Shown piece after piece: positions 37,261 through 46,220 of a stretch of 64,000 nucleotides of DNA. The number at the start of each line of letters is the position of its first letter. Positions within the stretch are counted from its first letter, which is position 1. Made by a program: the position numbers and the translations under genes. The stretch covers positions 1-64,000 of the forward strand of contig NW_008707550.1 in assembly GCF_000327385.1 (NCBI RefSeq). The letters run 5' to 3'. This stretch comes from Lottia gigantea. Taxonomy: Eukaryota > Mollusca > Gastropoda > Lottiidae. Below the pieces are notes generated by a model. It had not been told where the DNA came from and searched no databases. It was given only the letters and a program-made list of their open reading frames with translations.

Positions 37261-37794
37261 CTCAATTTATTCGGTTATGTTTTTCATTATGAAAATAAAT
37301 GGACGCGTTTTTCATCAATGTATTCATAAGTGTTTAGAAAGAAAGGAAACAAACTCCTTACTTAATCATGTCTGAAATGTCACTGTGCTGCCTTAATTAA
37401 ATACTATTTTTTCTTCAAATGTCATTGACATGGATGGCCTTTTTTTAATGTCATTATTACTTTTACTGGTTGCTGTAAGTCAGTGACACAATGGTTTATT
37501 AATTACTATTACTTAAAGTTTTATAATGAAAGCATTTGTCGAGTTTCAATTGACATTTTCAGTGGCGTAATTAGGTGGTAATATTTGGGATTTGCTCCCT
37601 CTGCCTTTGAGTCATAAATAGTGAAATATTTATTCAATGTTCACTTCTAAAATCGCATTAGATGCATTATCCCACTTTAGAAAATCTGCCCTCTATCATG
37701 ACTAATGTACTCCAAATTATGCAAAGGGACTGTTTATAACATAAGTAAATGACTATGGTCGTTTCCCAATTAAATAAAACAAATAAATGTATTT

Positions 37795-37872
37795 AGTGGA
37801 TAAAAATATATTTTTATTTCTATTTTACTATTTTATAATAATATTAAATGTTCAAAAGTGAAGCACAGTTTT
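37795..37872 (-). other. 3' UTR exon of Gly/Met protein gene 1
   Basis: On the minus strand the acceptor TTGTTTTTTAATTTCAG precedes AAAACTGTGC at 37872. AATAAA lies at 37818-37813. The homologous position in gene 2 has the same layout, which supports this terminal exon. The cleavage site is estimated. Confidence 0.55.
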
Positions 37873-38116
37873 CTGAAATTAAAAAACAAATGAAAAGGGT
37901 TAGGTAGATATCGCGTGTATAAAAGCAACTTGACTGTGCAAAATGTAAACGCATTTTAAAATATATACCTCAATATGAATTTTTTTTAGATGAAATTATG
38001 GCACCAGTTCTAAAACATTTTTGAACATTGTTTTGGTATGCTGTAATGTTATAACTGCTATCGTGCTAATTTGATTTCAGCTCTAACACAAACAAAAACT
38101 AACTGCACTACGTACA

Positions 38117-38410
38117 TTATTTTCCAATCATACCGCCCATCATACCGTATCCACCCATTCCACCGAGCATACCAAGTCCACCATAACCCATCATCATTGG
38201 GTTGTACATACCACCCATCATACCCATACCTCCCATGCCCATCATACCAAGTCCTCCCATACCTCCCATCATACCAAGTCCTCCCATACCCATCATGTAA
38301 GGGTTCATCATACCACCCATCATACCCATACCGCCCATCATCATTGGGTTAAAAGCCAGTGTTGTGGCGGCGAAGGTGAAACATAAAGCGATGGCAAAAT
38401 GGGTGTTCAT
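38117..38410 (-). CDS. Secreted Gly/Met-rich repeat protein 1 (97 aa), shell-matrix-like
   Basis: Complete coding sequence in one exon (exon about 38418-38116). The start ATG lies 8 bases after the acceptor TTGTTTTCCAG. Residues 1-19 (MNTHFAIALCFTFAATTLA) are a typical signal peptide. The mature part begins FNPMMMGGMG and consists almost entirely of Gly and Met with scattered Tyr, Leu and Asn-Pro, in GMGGLGMMGG and NPMMM motifs, ending MIGK. There are no acidic residues and no Cys. The stop TAA is followed at once by T|GTACGT, a donor for a 3' UTR intron. Low-complexity secreted Gly/Met proteins of this kind occur in mollusc shell and periostracum matrices; a structural extracellular role is inference. 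It is paralogous to the gene at 41623-41934. A 114-residue open frame through the exon is intron read-through at its N-terminus. Confidence 0.88.
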   Translation of the reverse strand: MNTHFAIALCFTFAATTLAFNPMMMGGMGMMGGMMNPYMMGMGGLGMMGGMGGLGMMGMGGMGMMGGMYNPMMMGYGGLGMLGGMGGYGMMGGMIGK

Positions 38411-38718
38411 GTTGAATTCTGGAAAACAAAACAACGGACTTGAAGCAAAACAAAACACCATAGCTATTTGGCACTAACTTCATGTGTTTACCTATGAATA
38501 AATACCAGGGAGGTTCTAGTCGAATTACGGCGGCCAGTAACAGCAAACCCGTTATCAATTCCACTCCAACAAAAAGTTACAAATTTGATCTATGACCTCG
38601 ACGTCATTAGTGGACCGAGCGGTTGATACCATAAATTTGGCCTGTGAGTTCCACTGCAGTGTACTTGTTGCTTACAATTCTTATCTTATTCCACGATATT
38701 CATTTTAAAAAAATATTT

Positions 38719-38935
38719 ACTTACCAGTATTGGATGGTTGTGATGTTGATAGTTTAAAGTATAGAAGATTTGTGATAATCTTACCTTCAATACTGGTTGT
38801 ATTTATACATTACTTCATATATCTTATTACAACATCCAATTTAATTGAATAATCTGATTAAAACCATCACTCATTTTTCTCTTCACAATTATATATTATT
38901 CAATTTACTAATTATAATTATACTTTATTCAAATC
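38719..38935 (-). promoter_or_regulatory. Core promoter and 5' UTR exon of Gly/Met protein gene 1
   Basis: TATA box TATAAATA on the minus strand at 38807-38800. The transcription start is expected near 38776, followed by a noncoding exon to 38725 ending CAATACTG|GTAAGT. The 211 bases at 38725-38935 match 42131-42341 at all but one position. Upstream there are TAATTA-type homeodomain core motifs (CTAATTATAATTA, and TGATTA). An 8-base inverted repeat, CAGTATTG / CAATACTG, brackets the 5' exon. Confidence 0.75.
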
Positions 38936-39433
38936 AAGTCGGCTGGAAGGAACGAGGATGTAGTTCACACATCTGACGCCACAGGCCAAACAATGGCCAT
39001 GGGCAAGATATCAGTTTTCAAGCGAGTGCAGAGCATAATTATTAGGAAAATTTTTATTTTGTGCCTAAACGTCCTGAAATCTTTCGATTATCAAGTCGAT
39101 TTTTCTTGGGAGGGGGAGATGAAAATACATTTTTAACAAATAAATGGAGCCAAAATACACACAAGAAGCATTTTATATCTGTATGATCTTGTCTGGGGAA
39201 GCTTGTCAGTTAGCTGTCATTGCATAGTTCCTAAATATGTAGACAATTACGCTTGGATTATACAAGTATCTTAAGCTATCACACGTCTGACGTCTTCGTT
39301 TCAATTAAAACCTTCAACTTTACCTTTTCTATGAACCAGGAAGTTAAAATAAATTTCTTTATTGTTTGACCTGACCCCTAATAATGTAGTGACGAAATCT
39401 TACTACTCAGTATATAATTATTTTTATGTAAAC

Positions 39434-39635
39434 TTATTCTAATGTATAGCTAAAGATTATTAGGTTTTTATCTTGCATACTTCTTAATGCAATATCCACA
39501 TGATCATGGGATGCAGCTATTCGACTGAATTGTACGCTATAGAATACAATCAGAGCCCCGAACAGAAAGACTGTTAAGATTGATGCTCGACTCTGTCGAA
39601 ACCTCTGATTGGCTGTATTCACTAACGAATAATCA
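39434..39635 (-). CDS. Predicted single-pass membrane protein, last coding exon
   Basis: Terminal exon of a predicted three-exon gene (40723-39434). The acceptor is TTTGCATCTGCAG at 39636. The first base completes a split codon; then comes DYSLVNTANQRFRQSRAS, a transmembrane segment ILTVFLFGALIVFYSVQF, and a short C-terminal tail (HDHVDIALRSMQDK...TLE) ending in TAA. The basic residues before the hydrophobic stretch suggest that the N-terminal part faces the cytosol. The family is not recognised. Total predicted length with the other two exons is 158 aa. No AATAAA is evident close by. Confidence 0.5.
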
Positions 39636-39770
39636 CTGCAGATGCAAACTTCCGTAAAACAAAAATGGTGGCTATTGTAGTCAAGGTGTAAGACGAAGCT
39701 GGAGGTACCTTGACCATTGTGAAGATGATGTTCATATGTTTTTTTTATAAATTACCTCTCGATACACTAC

Positions 39771-39874
39771 GATTCTGTTCCAATTTCCATTGGAATTTCA
39801 TTAGAATTGAATCTGTTATGCCTCTGTGCTTTGTCCGGCGATCTCACAATCCGATGAAGATTAAAGAATCTTAA
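39771..39874 (-). CDS. Predicted single-pass membrane protein, middle exon
   Basis: Bounded by acceptor CTTATTCATTGTACAG (39875 side) and donor GAATC|GTAGTG (39770 side). It is 104 bases: 34 codons in phase 0 (LRFFNLHRIVRSPDKAQRH...EIGTE) plus two bases that complete a Ser codon with the next exon. The GTAGTG donor is weak; a better-looking GTAATT a few bases on would include a stop. The phase fit with both neighbours is the main support. Confidence 0.35.
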
Positions 39875-40552
39875 CTGTACAATGAATAAGTATAAATGCA
39901 TCGTATCTCGAATAAGGATTTTTACATCGAGGAAATATGACGAATAGGTTATGGACAGAAAAAACAATCGGAAGCATTGCAAGACGTGAATATAGGTGTG
40001 TTTTTTTTTATTAATACGGTGATGTTCCTGTAGTATCTTGAAACGGACAATATGAAAATTCTTTATTATATAAAACTTCGTAAATTATACCTGAAAATAT
40101 TTCTAATAAAAAATACGTACAAGCAAGACAATTCCGTTAATCAAAATCTCCTCCAAAGTATGGCAAGTGGACTCCTCCAAAAAGAAGTACCGTCAGGTGT
40201 ATAGAAAAAAGGAAGCATGGGCTGCATCACCCGCCAATACCACAATAGTAAAAATCATGAGATAAAACCAGATCAATTCATGCCTGACAAAATATGCAGC
40301 TACGTATCTACTTGATCAAGCGGAATTTGTTTTAAAAGTAAGCAGCTTAAATGAGATTTAGAGTTGGGCCTCACAAAGACTCAATATTTTTAGTTGAACC
40401 TTTAGAAAAGAAAAAAATGTCCCTTTGAGTAAAGTGATTTTATTCTTCCAAGCATGTAATACATGTGTAATCATGCTTTCAAGTTCTATCAAGGAAGAAA
40501 AGTTCTATTAAGCAAATTTCGATGTCCAAGTCTCAAGTCTTCAAGTCCTTAC

Positions 40553-40723
40553 TGCAGAACTACGGCGATGGAACTTGGCTCGGGGAGTGTTAATGTCGCC
40601 AGTAGAGTAGTATAAGCGTGTAGGCGACAAACGACCTTTGAGTTTTCGACACGACACTTCTGCGGTTTTGGACATTCTTATGACGTTATAACTGCGCTCA
40701 CAGGGCGCATATTGCTCTCCCAT
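40553..40723 (-). CDS. Predicted single-pass membrane protein, first coding exon
   Basis: ATG at 40723 opens 57 codons (MGEQYAPCERSYNVIRMSKT... to FHRRSSA) ending in phase 0 at GCA|GTAAGG. The sequence is markedly less AT-rich than its surroundings and has many CpGs, like a 5' coding exon close to a promoter. An alternative start is the Met at codon 17. The peptide is basic and hydrophilic. It lies between the two Gly/Met genes on the same strand but shows no similarity to them. Confidence 0.5.
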
Positions 40724-41224
40724 TGCCAAACTAATGTCAGATCCTCTGTCGAGTTAATTGCATTTTAATATTTTTATACCAATCTATACATTAAAGATCT
40801 GTCAAGATTGTGTTGCAAATACCATCATCAGTACAGTACCGACCGATGGCATTCAAATGTCTTAAATGATGCGTTATGTCCGTTATTGAGGATTAAAGTC
40901 TGCCAAGCAAACGTCCAAGTTTTTGACAAATATGGTTACAATTCCAAAAGTTGCCTAAATCCCATCCGTATATCACTTCCCCAGTCTCTCCTCAGTTTAA
41001 ACGTGATTTCATCAAAAGTGGCGCAAAATTTCTATGGGTCTTTGAATTGCTTTTACTCTTAACAAGAAGCCTTCTGCAATATTTGCTAGTTAACAGACTT
41101 TAATTTTGGCCAATGGTTATAGGACTTCTCCTTTGTTGAGTTTCTAGTAGCATTGATTTCATTACATAATAAATCACTATGATGGAATTGATCGTTTCCA
41201 ATAAGAAATACAAATAAAATACTG

Positions 41225-41290
41225 ATAAAATTTTAATACAATTTATTTATTTTACAAATATTACAAGATTCGAAATCGGGGCACGGTTGT
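41225..41290 (-). other. 3' UTR exon of Gly/Met protein gene 2
   Basis: Minus-strand acceptor TTTTGTTTTATTTCAG precedes ACAACCGTGC at 41290. Overlapping AATAAATAAA-type signals lie at 41251-41242. It is homologous to the 37795-37872 exon but clearly diverged. Confidence 0.6.
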
Positions 41291-41622
41291 CTGAAATAAA
41301 ACAAAATGACAATGGTTAGGTGAATATTATAGTATAAGAGGAACTTGTCTGTCAAAGAATAGTTTCATCCAGTACAAAGGGCGCGATCCACTATAGTAAG
41401 TATATTTCTCTATTCCTATCACTATCCTCTATTACACCTCAGCCCTTAAACATTTTTGTTTGGTTTTGAGTTCAATATGATTTTTAAATTAATACGCACC
41501 AGTTCAAAGTCATTTTGACATCCTTGTGGTTTACTGCGATGTCCTGACTTTTATCCTGCTTATATGATTCTATTTGAAGTGATATATCACCCCACACGCA
41601 AAGAAACTGCACTATACGTACC

Positions 41623-41934
41623 TTATTTTCCAATCATACCGCCCATCATACCGTATCCACCCATTCCACCGAGCATACCGAGTCCACCATAACCCATCAT
41701 CATTGGGTTGTACATACCACCCATCATACCCATACCTCCCATGCCCATCATACCAAGTCCTCCCATACCTCCCATCATACCAAGTCCTCCCATACCCATC
41801 ATGTAAGGGTTCATCATACCACCCATCATACCCATACCACCCATCATACCCATACCGCCCATCATCATTGGGTTAAAAGCCAGAGTTGTGGCGGCGAAGG
41901 CGAAACATAAAGCAATGGTAAAAAGGTTGTTCAT
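41623..41934 (-). CDS. Secreted Gly/Met-rich repeat protein 2 (103 aa), shell-matrix-like
   Basis: Paralogue of the 38117-38410 gene with the same exon layout. The ATG lies 8 bases after the acceptor CTTTTCAG. The signal peptide is MNNLFTIALCFAFAATTLA; the mature part is 84 residues, of which I count 35 Gly and 32 Met (about 80 per cent together), plus Tyr, Leu, Asn-Pro, one Ile and a single C-terminal Lys. It differs from copy 1 mainly by a six-residue in-frame extra repeat (GMGMMG type) and a few changes in the signal peptide. The stop is followed by G|GTACGT, a 3' UTR intron donor. Likely a secreted structural or matrix protein (inference). The high Met content could also make it oxidation-sensitive or oxidation-buffering. 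Confidence 0.88.
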   Translation of the reverse strand: MNNLFTIALCFAFAATTLAFNPMMMGGMGMMGGMGMMGGMMNPYMMGMGGLGMMGGMGGLGMMGMGGMGMMGGMYNPMMMGYGGLGMLGGMGGYGMMGGMIGK

Positions 41935-42124
41935 CTTGATTTCTGAAAAGAAAAAACAGACAAACAAATAACAAAAAACCATTCAGTACCCACATGGGAA
42001 TCAGAATTAAAGACTTGATTTAAAGTGTTCTGATGTTGATAAAACATAATCTACAAATTAAACTTTCATCTATTCATACAACTAGAATACTTTTGCGGCT
42101 CAGTATTCATTGTAAAAAATATCT

Positions 42125-42341
42125 ACTTACTAGTATTGGATGGTTGTGATGTTGATAGTTTAAAGTATAGAAGATTTGTGATAATCTTACCTTCAATACT
42201 GGTTGTATTTATACATTACTTCATATATCTTATTACAACATCCAATTTAATTGAATAATCTGATTAAAACCATCACTCATTTTTCTCTTCACAATTATAT
42301 ATTATTCAATTTACTAATTATAATTATACTTTATTCAAATC
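42125..42341 (-). promoter_or_regulatory. Core promoter and 5' UTR exon of Gly/Met protein gene 2
   Basis: TATAAATA on the minus strand at 42213-42206, expected start near 42182, and a noncoding exon ending CAATACTA|GTAAGT at 42131. It is the same block as 38725-38935, shifted by exactly 3406 bases without gaps. Recognisable but weaker similarity continues upstream (GGATGT...ACACATCTGA, CAATGGCCATGGGCA). Confidence 0.75.
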
Positions 42342-42607
42342 TCTTTTTAAGTAATTTCACCCTCGGCTGTTCAGGAACAAGGATGTACACACATCTGATG
42401 GCACAGGTCGACCAATGGCCATGGGCAGGATATCAATTAATAAACGAGCACCAAAACGTAGAACGGTGTTGCTTTTATATACTGAAATCTGTTCGCTTGT
42501 CAAGTAACTTTTTTGGGTTAGCGAAAAGAACAAGTTGTTGTCATGTGTCAGCAATACACGTTTTGTGATCAATTTCAGAACAAATTAGTCTATGAAGCAA
42601 AACCATA

Positions 42608-42835
42608 TTTGTCGAAATTTGAGCCTTTAAATCCATGTGTGTCCGAAATTATCCGCGTTTGGATTTTTAAAATAGTCTGTGATATATAGAATTCTATAGA
42701 AATAGTGAATATAATTCCTAGTTTAAAGTATTTTTAAAGGAATTATGCGATTTTCGTACATTTCTAGTACTTCTGAAGACTATTTACATCTATTCAACTC
42801 TAAAATCAACCTCATAAAATGGCGCCTTTAACTTA
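42608..42835. repeat. Interspersed repeat family, copy 1
   Basis: Shares TCGAAATTTGAGCCTT, CATGTGTGTCC, AATTATCCGC, AAAGGAATT, CGATTTTCGTACATTTCTAG and GACTATTT with the copies at 43725-44020 and 46028-46220. It ends ATGGCGCCTTTAAC. Probably a non-autonomous mobile element; its ends are not sharply defined. Confidence 0.6.
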
Positions 42836-43387
42836 AGTAATATTGTTTTTTCGAAGAATGTAAAGAATAAATTACAATAAGCCGTTTTCTTTTTTATCAT
42901 ATTACATAGTAAAAGAATGGCCTGTGCCACCCAACCCAGAAAAATTTGTGGCCCCGGCTCGCCCCCTCCCCCTCACCTAATATTTCATAGAAACGCCACT
43001 AGTCTGATGGTACGTGTTTTATTTACTAATATGATACAGAAATAATTGGGCAATGGAATTGAAGACTGTTTTACTTTAATGGGTAATGATGCGATATATA
43101 TTATACATAAAAGATTGCAGTTAATCGTCTGTTTATAGGCAACCTACTTTTTTCTCTGCGAAGTGTTTGGAAAGTATTTTATAATGATCATAATGAGAAA
43201 ATGGTCATTATTGTGAAAGGGTATGTTAATTGTGACACTGGTTAGACATATAGTATTTATCAATTAAATTTGAGCTCCTAAACACGTATAGTCTAAGCAA
43301 GTAGAATTTCTCAAAGCAAAACTCGAAGAATGTTAATATATTATTGTCGATATCTCGCTACTGTTCAACGAATTTCTTAAAGGTGCC

Positions 43388-43546
43388 TTTACACCATAGT
43401 GATTATAGTATCGAATAATGAAAGTGACCATGAGTTTCGAACGCAACGCAAAACTCAAAACTCACTTGCATGAGAGATGTGTTCGAAAGTTATGATTGCT
43501 ATTCTTATTCGCAACCATACACAACTGGTGATTGCTATGGTGTGAG
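43388..43546. repeat. Inverted-repeat element, possible short MITE
   Basis: CTTTACACCATAGTGATT near the left end pairs with ATTGCTATGGTGTGAGG at the right end; the perfect core is ACACCATAG (43391-43399) against CTATGGTGT (43535-43543). About 155 bases, no coding capacity. Confidence 0.5.
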
Positions 43547-43724
43547 GACCACTTCTTTACTTTGCTCATACGCACACAGTCCTACATGTATAATGACAAG
43601 TTAACCTCTATTATTCAAAACAAGCTTTTAATGCATTTGATAATCTCGAGTCACGATCGGCGATTGATTTAATGCAGAATAATGAGTTCACCAATCGTAT
43701 CATAGTCACAGAAAAAGGAATTAT

Positions 43725-43839
43725 TTTTAGCTTAGCTATAATCAGTAATAGTGTGCACAGCTCACCATCGAAATTTGAGCCTTTCAAATCCATGTGTGTC
43801 CAGAATTATCCGCATTGAAAGTTAAAATGACGACTTGTC

Positions 43840-43876
<37 letters not shown>

Positions 43877-44020
43877 TATAGAAAAAGAGATTACATGTAC
43901 CAGTTTGAGTTTAAAGGAATTTTACGATTTTCGTACATTTCTAGTTCTTCTGTAGACTATTTTCATAATATTCAAGACCCAAATCAACTCCCGAAAATTG
44001 CGAACCATGGCCTCTAACTC
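43725..44020. repeat. Interspersed repeat family, copy 2, with a (TA)15 microsatellite
   Basis: Same motif order as copies 1 and 3 (ATCGAAATTTGAGCC, CCATGTGTGTCCAGAATTA, TTTAAAGGAATTTTACGATT, CTCCCGAAAATTGCGAACC). A TA run of about 15 units (43843-43872) has expanded inside it. Confidence 0.65.
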
Positions 44021-44411
44021 TACTGACGAGGATTTGTTTACAATCAAATATGAGACAAATAGCTGACCTTGAAATTTAGACAGAATTAAGCAAAAGTAAT
44101 TATATTATTTAATATTAATCATCAATATTGGCTCTGCAGCGTGTATTCCAACAATTTCGTGTCTTTTTTTATCCTGACTATTGCTTTGTAAATAATGATT
44201 ATCAAAAAAATGTGTACTGTTGTCATTGGTTTTGATTATGAAGAGCTAACAATTATTTAAGTATTATTTTCTCCTGAATCATGACAATAAAGAATGTAAT
44301 TAAGTAAAAGCGAATGATTGTTCAATCTGTAATTGGAAATTAAAGTTGGATTTGACAAAATTATTTATTTTGACATTCAAATAATTTTTTTAATTTTATT
44401 GTTGATTATAG

Positions 44412-44465
44412 GTTGATGCAATGACACACTTTAATGTGATGCTCGGTGCTCCAGATATTCTTAAG
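44412..44465 (+). other. Possible 5' UTR exon of the LRR gene
   Basis: Bounded by TTGTTGATTATAG (acceptor) and CTTAAG|GTAAAA (donor). A matching acceptor, GACATAATTTCAG, lies at 44817 just upstream of the LRR open frame. An ATG inside would run into a stop at the junction, so it would be untranslated. Weak. Confidence 0.2.
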
Positions 44466-44899
44466 GTAAAATTGACCCACAAGGTAGTGTAAAACTTTCA
44501 AATTCCTTTAATAAAGGAATACTTTCGAGAATATGTAGACAAACGTCAAAAAATGAGATTTCAAACTTCTCTATGTATTTCAGCATTTTACGCAACTTTT
44601 CTACCATATAACTTGTATATTTAGTTAACAAATTGTCATTAGTCTTGAATCTGTTTTTACACCACAGGGAGAATCTATCTTTACTCTATATACAGACCCT
44701 CCTATAAAATAATACTTCTAAAGCAATTCAGTATAATAATTTCACATAATTTGATATTGATTAGAGTCTAATGAACAATATATTTATCAACAAATCATAA
44801 TTTGGACATAATTTCAGTAGTATCGTTGAATAGAAGGTGCCATTTCGATTACCATCAGCAAGTTTTCGGGACCCAAAGTGTAATTATTCTTGTTTATTT

Positions 44900-45862
44900 A
44901 TGGCCTGGGAAAAACGGGATTTATTTCTAGACATTTTGCGAGATGTCAGCCTATCTGTCGAGGAGTATTCTGATGAGGAAGAAACAGAAAAATCGGAGAA
45001 ATCATATATGATTCACTTAAAACCCTCTGATTGTGCTGATTATTGCATCCTGGACGACGAGGGTGATGAAAACAAAAGTGCAAGTGAAACTTTTTCGTGT
45101 AGCATCAGCAGCAAATCTTCGCAGGTAGATGACCAGGGGAAGGCCAACGGTGATAAGGTCGCAGTTAATTCTGGTGTAATTAAGATAGTTGATAAAGTTA
45201 AGAGTAATGTCGATGACGGAACAGAAAGTGACAGCTGTAGAACAATTAATTCAGAAAATTCTGAAAATTGTGATGGTGTGTCAGGACAAAAACGAACACC
45301 CAAAACTAAACTTAGAGAGTGTTTATTTTGTAAACAGACCGGCTATATTCTTGAAAACGGTTTGACTAAACTGGGGTTTGTCGATCACTTAGATTCAAGT
45401 GAATTGTTCGTAATTTTTTCTGCTGTAAAAGAACCTTGGATAATGTCAAGGGTACGTGTGAGAAGCGGTGGACATTTGGATGAGCTGCCTGATGCAGTAA
45501 GTCGCTTCAACCATCTAACAACGTTGACTGTTCGTCACAATCAACTGGAAGATCTACCCATGTCTTTGAAGACTTTGGTACACTTGAAAGATCTAGATGT
45601 AGCGCACAACAATTTTAACGAAGTCCCACCTGTGATCTTCCTCAGTAAATCACTTATAAATGTGAATCTGAAGAATAATAAAATCCGCTTTCTCAGTTCT
45701 GCTATTCTGGATCTGCGTCATCTTAAGTCTTTTGATGTATCTTTAAATCCCATGATTTCACCACCACGACATATTTGTGATAAAGGTATTGAAGCCATTG
45801 TGGAACAAATACAATCATTTTCTAAAAAGCGTTTGGAGACATACATATTACGGAAACCATGA
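44900..45862 (+). CDS. Leucine-rich-repeat protein with acidic N-terminal half (320 aa)
   Basis: A single uninterrupted coding exon. I start at ATG 44900 (MAWEKRDLFLDILRDVSLSV); the frame is open about 21 codons further up, but only from a GTG. Residues 20-130 are acidic and Ser-rich (EEYSDEEETEKSEKS) and probably disordered. A CLFC pair lies at 141-144. Residues about 192-290 contain four or so LRRs of LxxLxLxxNxL type (LTTLTVRHNQLEDLP, LKDLDVAHNNFNEVP, LINVNLKNNKIRFL, LKSFDVSLNPMISPP). The C-terminus is a short helix rich in Lys/Gln/Arg. The NPMISPP ending is common in intracellular SHOC2/LRRC-type proteins. No signal peptide or membrane segment, so likely cytosolic or nuclear. The specific family is not recognised. 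AATAAA near 46221 could serve as the poly(A) signal. Confidence 0.85.
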   Translation: MAWEKRDLFLDILRDVSLSVEEYSDEEETEKSEKSYMIHLKPSDCADYCILDDEGDENKSASETFSCSISSKSSQVDDQGKANGDKVAVNSGVIKIVDKVKSNVDDGTESDSCRTINSENSENCDGVSGQKRTPKTKLRECLFCKQTGYILENGLTKLGFVDHLDSSELFVIFSAVKEPWIMSRVRVRSGGHLDELPDAVSRFNHLTTLTVRHNQLEDLPMSLKTLVHLKDLDVAHNNFNEVPPVIFLSKSLINVNLKNNKIRFLSSAILDLRHLKSFDVSLNPMISPPRHICDKGIEAIVEQIQSFSKKRLETYILRKP

Positions 45863-46027
45863 TTTTGGTACACCACGTGTAACATAAGAACCGGACAGAT
45901 GGTTACAGATTAGTGCATATCTCTTCGGACTGGTACAATAACATGTTCTAGACAAACCACCATACTATATTTTTAGGTACTTAAAGGTACAGCTTCGCCA
46001 TCCGCTTGGCCAACAGTACCTTGGGTT

Positions 46028-46220
46028 TTTTATAGCTAAGCGAATCGATAATACTTTCAACTGCTCATCGTCGAAATTTGAGCCTTCAAATCAATGTGTC
46101 CAGAATTATCCGGATATTTGAAGGAATTTTAGTGCATTACTAGTATACTCCCGAAGGCTATTTACATATACAAATATACAAATCAAACCCCGGAAATGGC
46201 GAACTATGGACGTTAACCAC
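46028..46220. repeat. Interspersed repeat family, copy 3
   Basis: TAGCTAAGCGAATCGATAAT, CATCGTCGAAATTTGAGCC, TGTGTCCAGAATTATCCG, GAAGGCTATTTACATAT and GGCGAACTATGG in the same order as the other copies. It may begin at about 45979 with TTAAAGGTACAGC. It lies in the 3' flank of the LRR gene, so the gene has copies on both sides. Confidence 0.6.
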
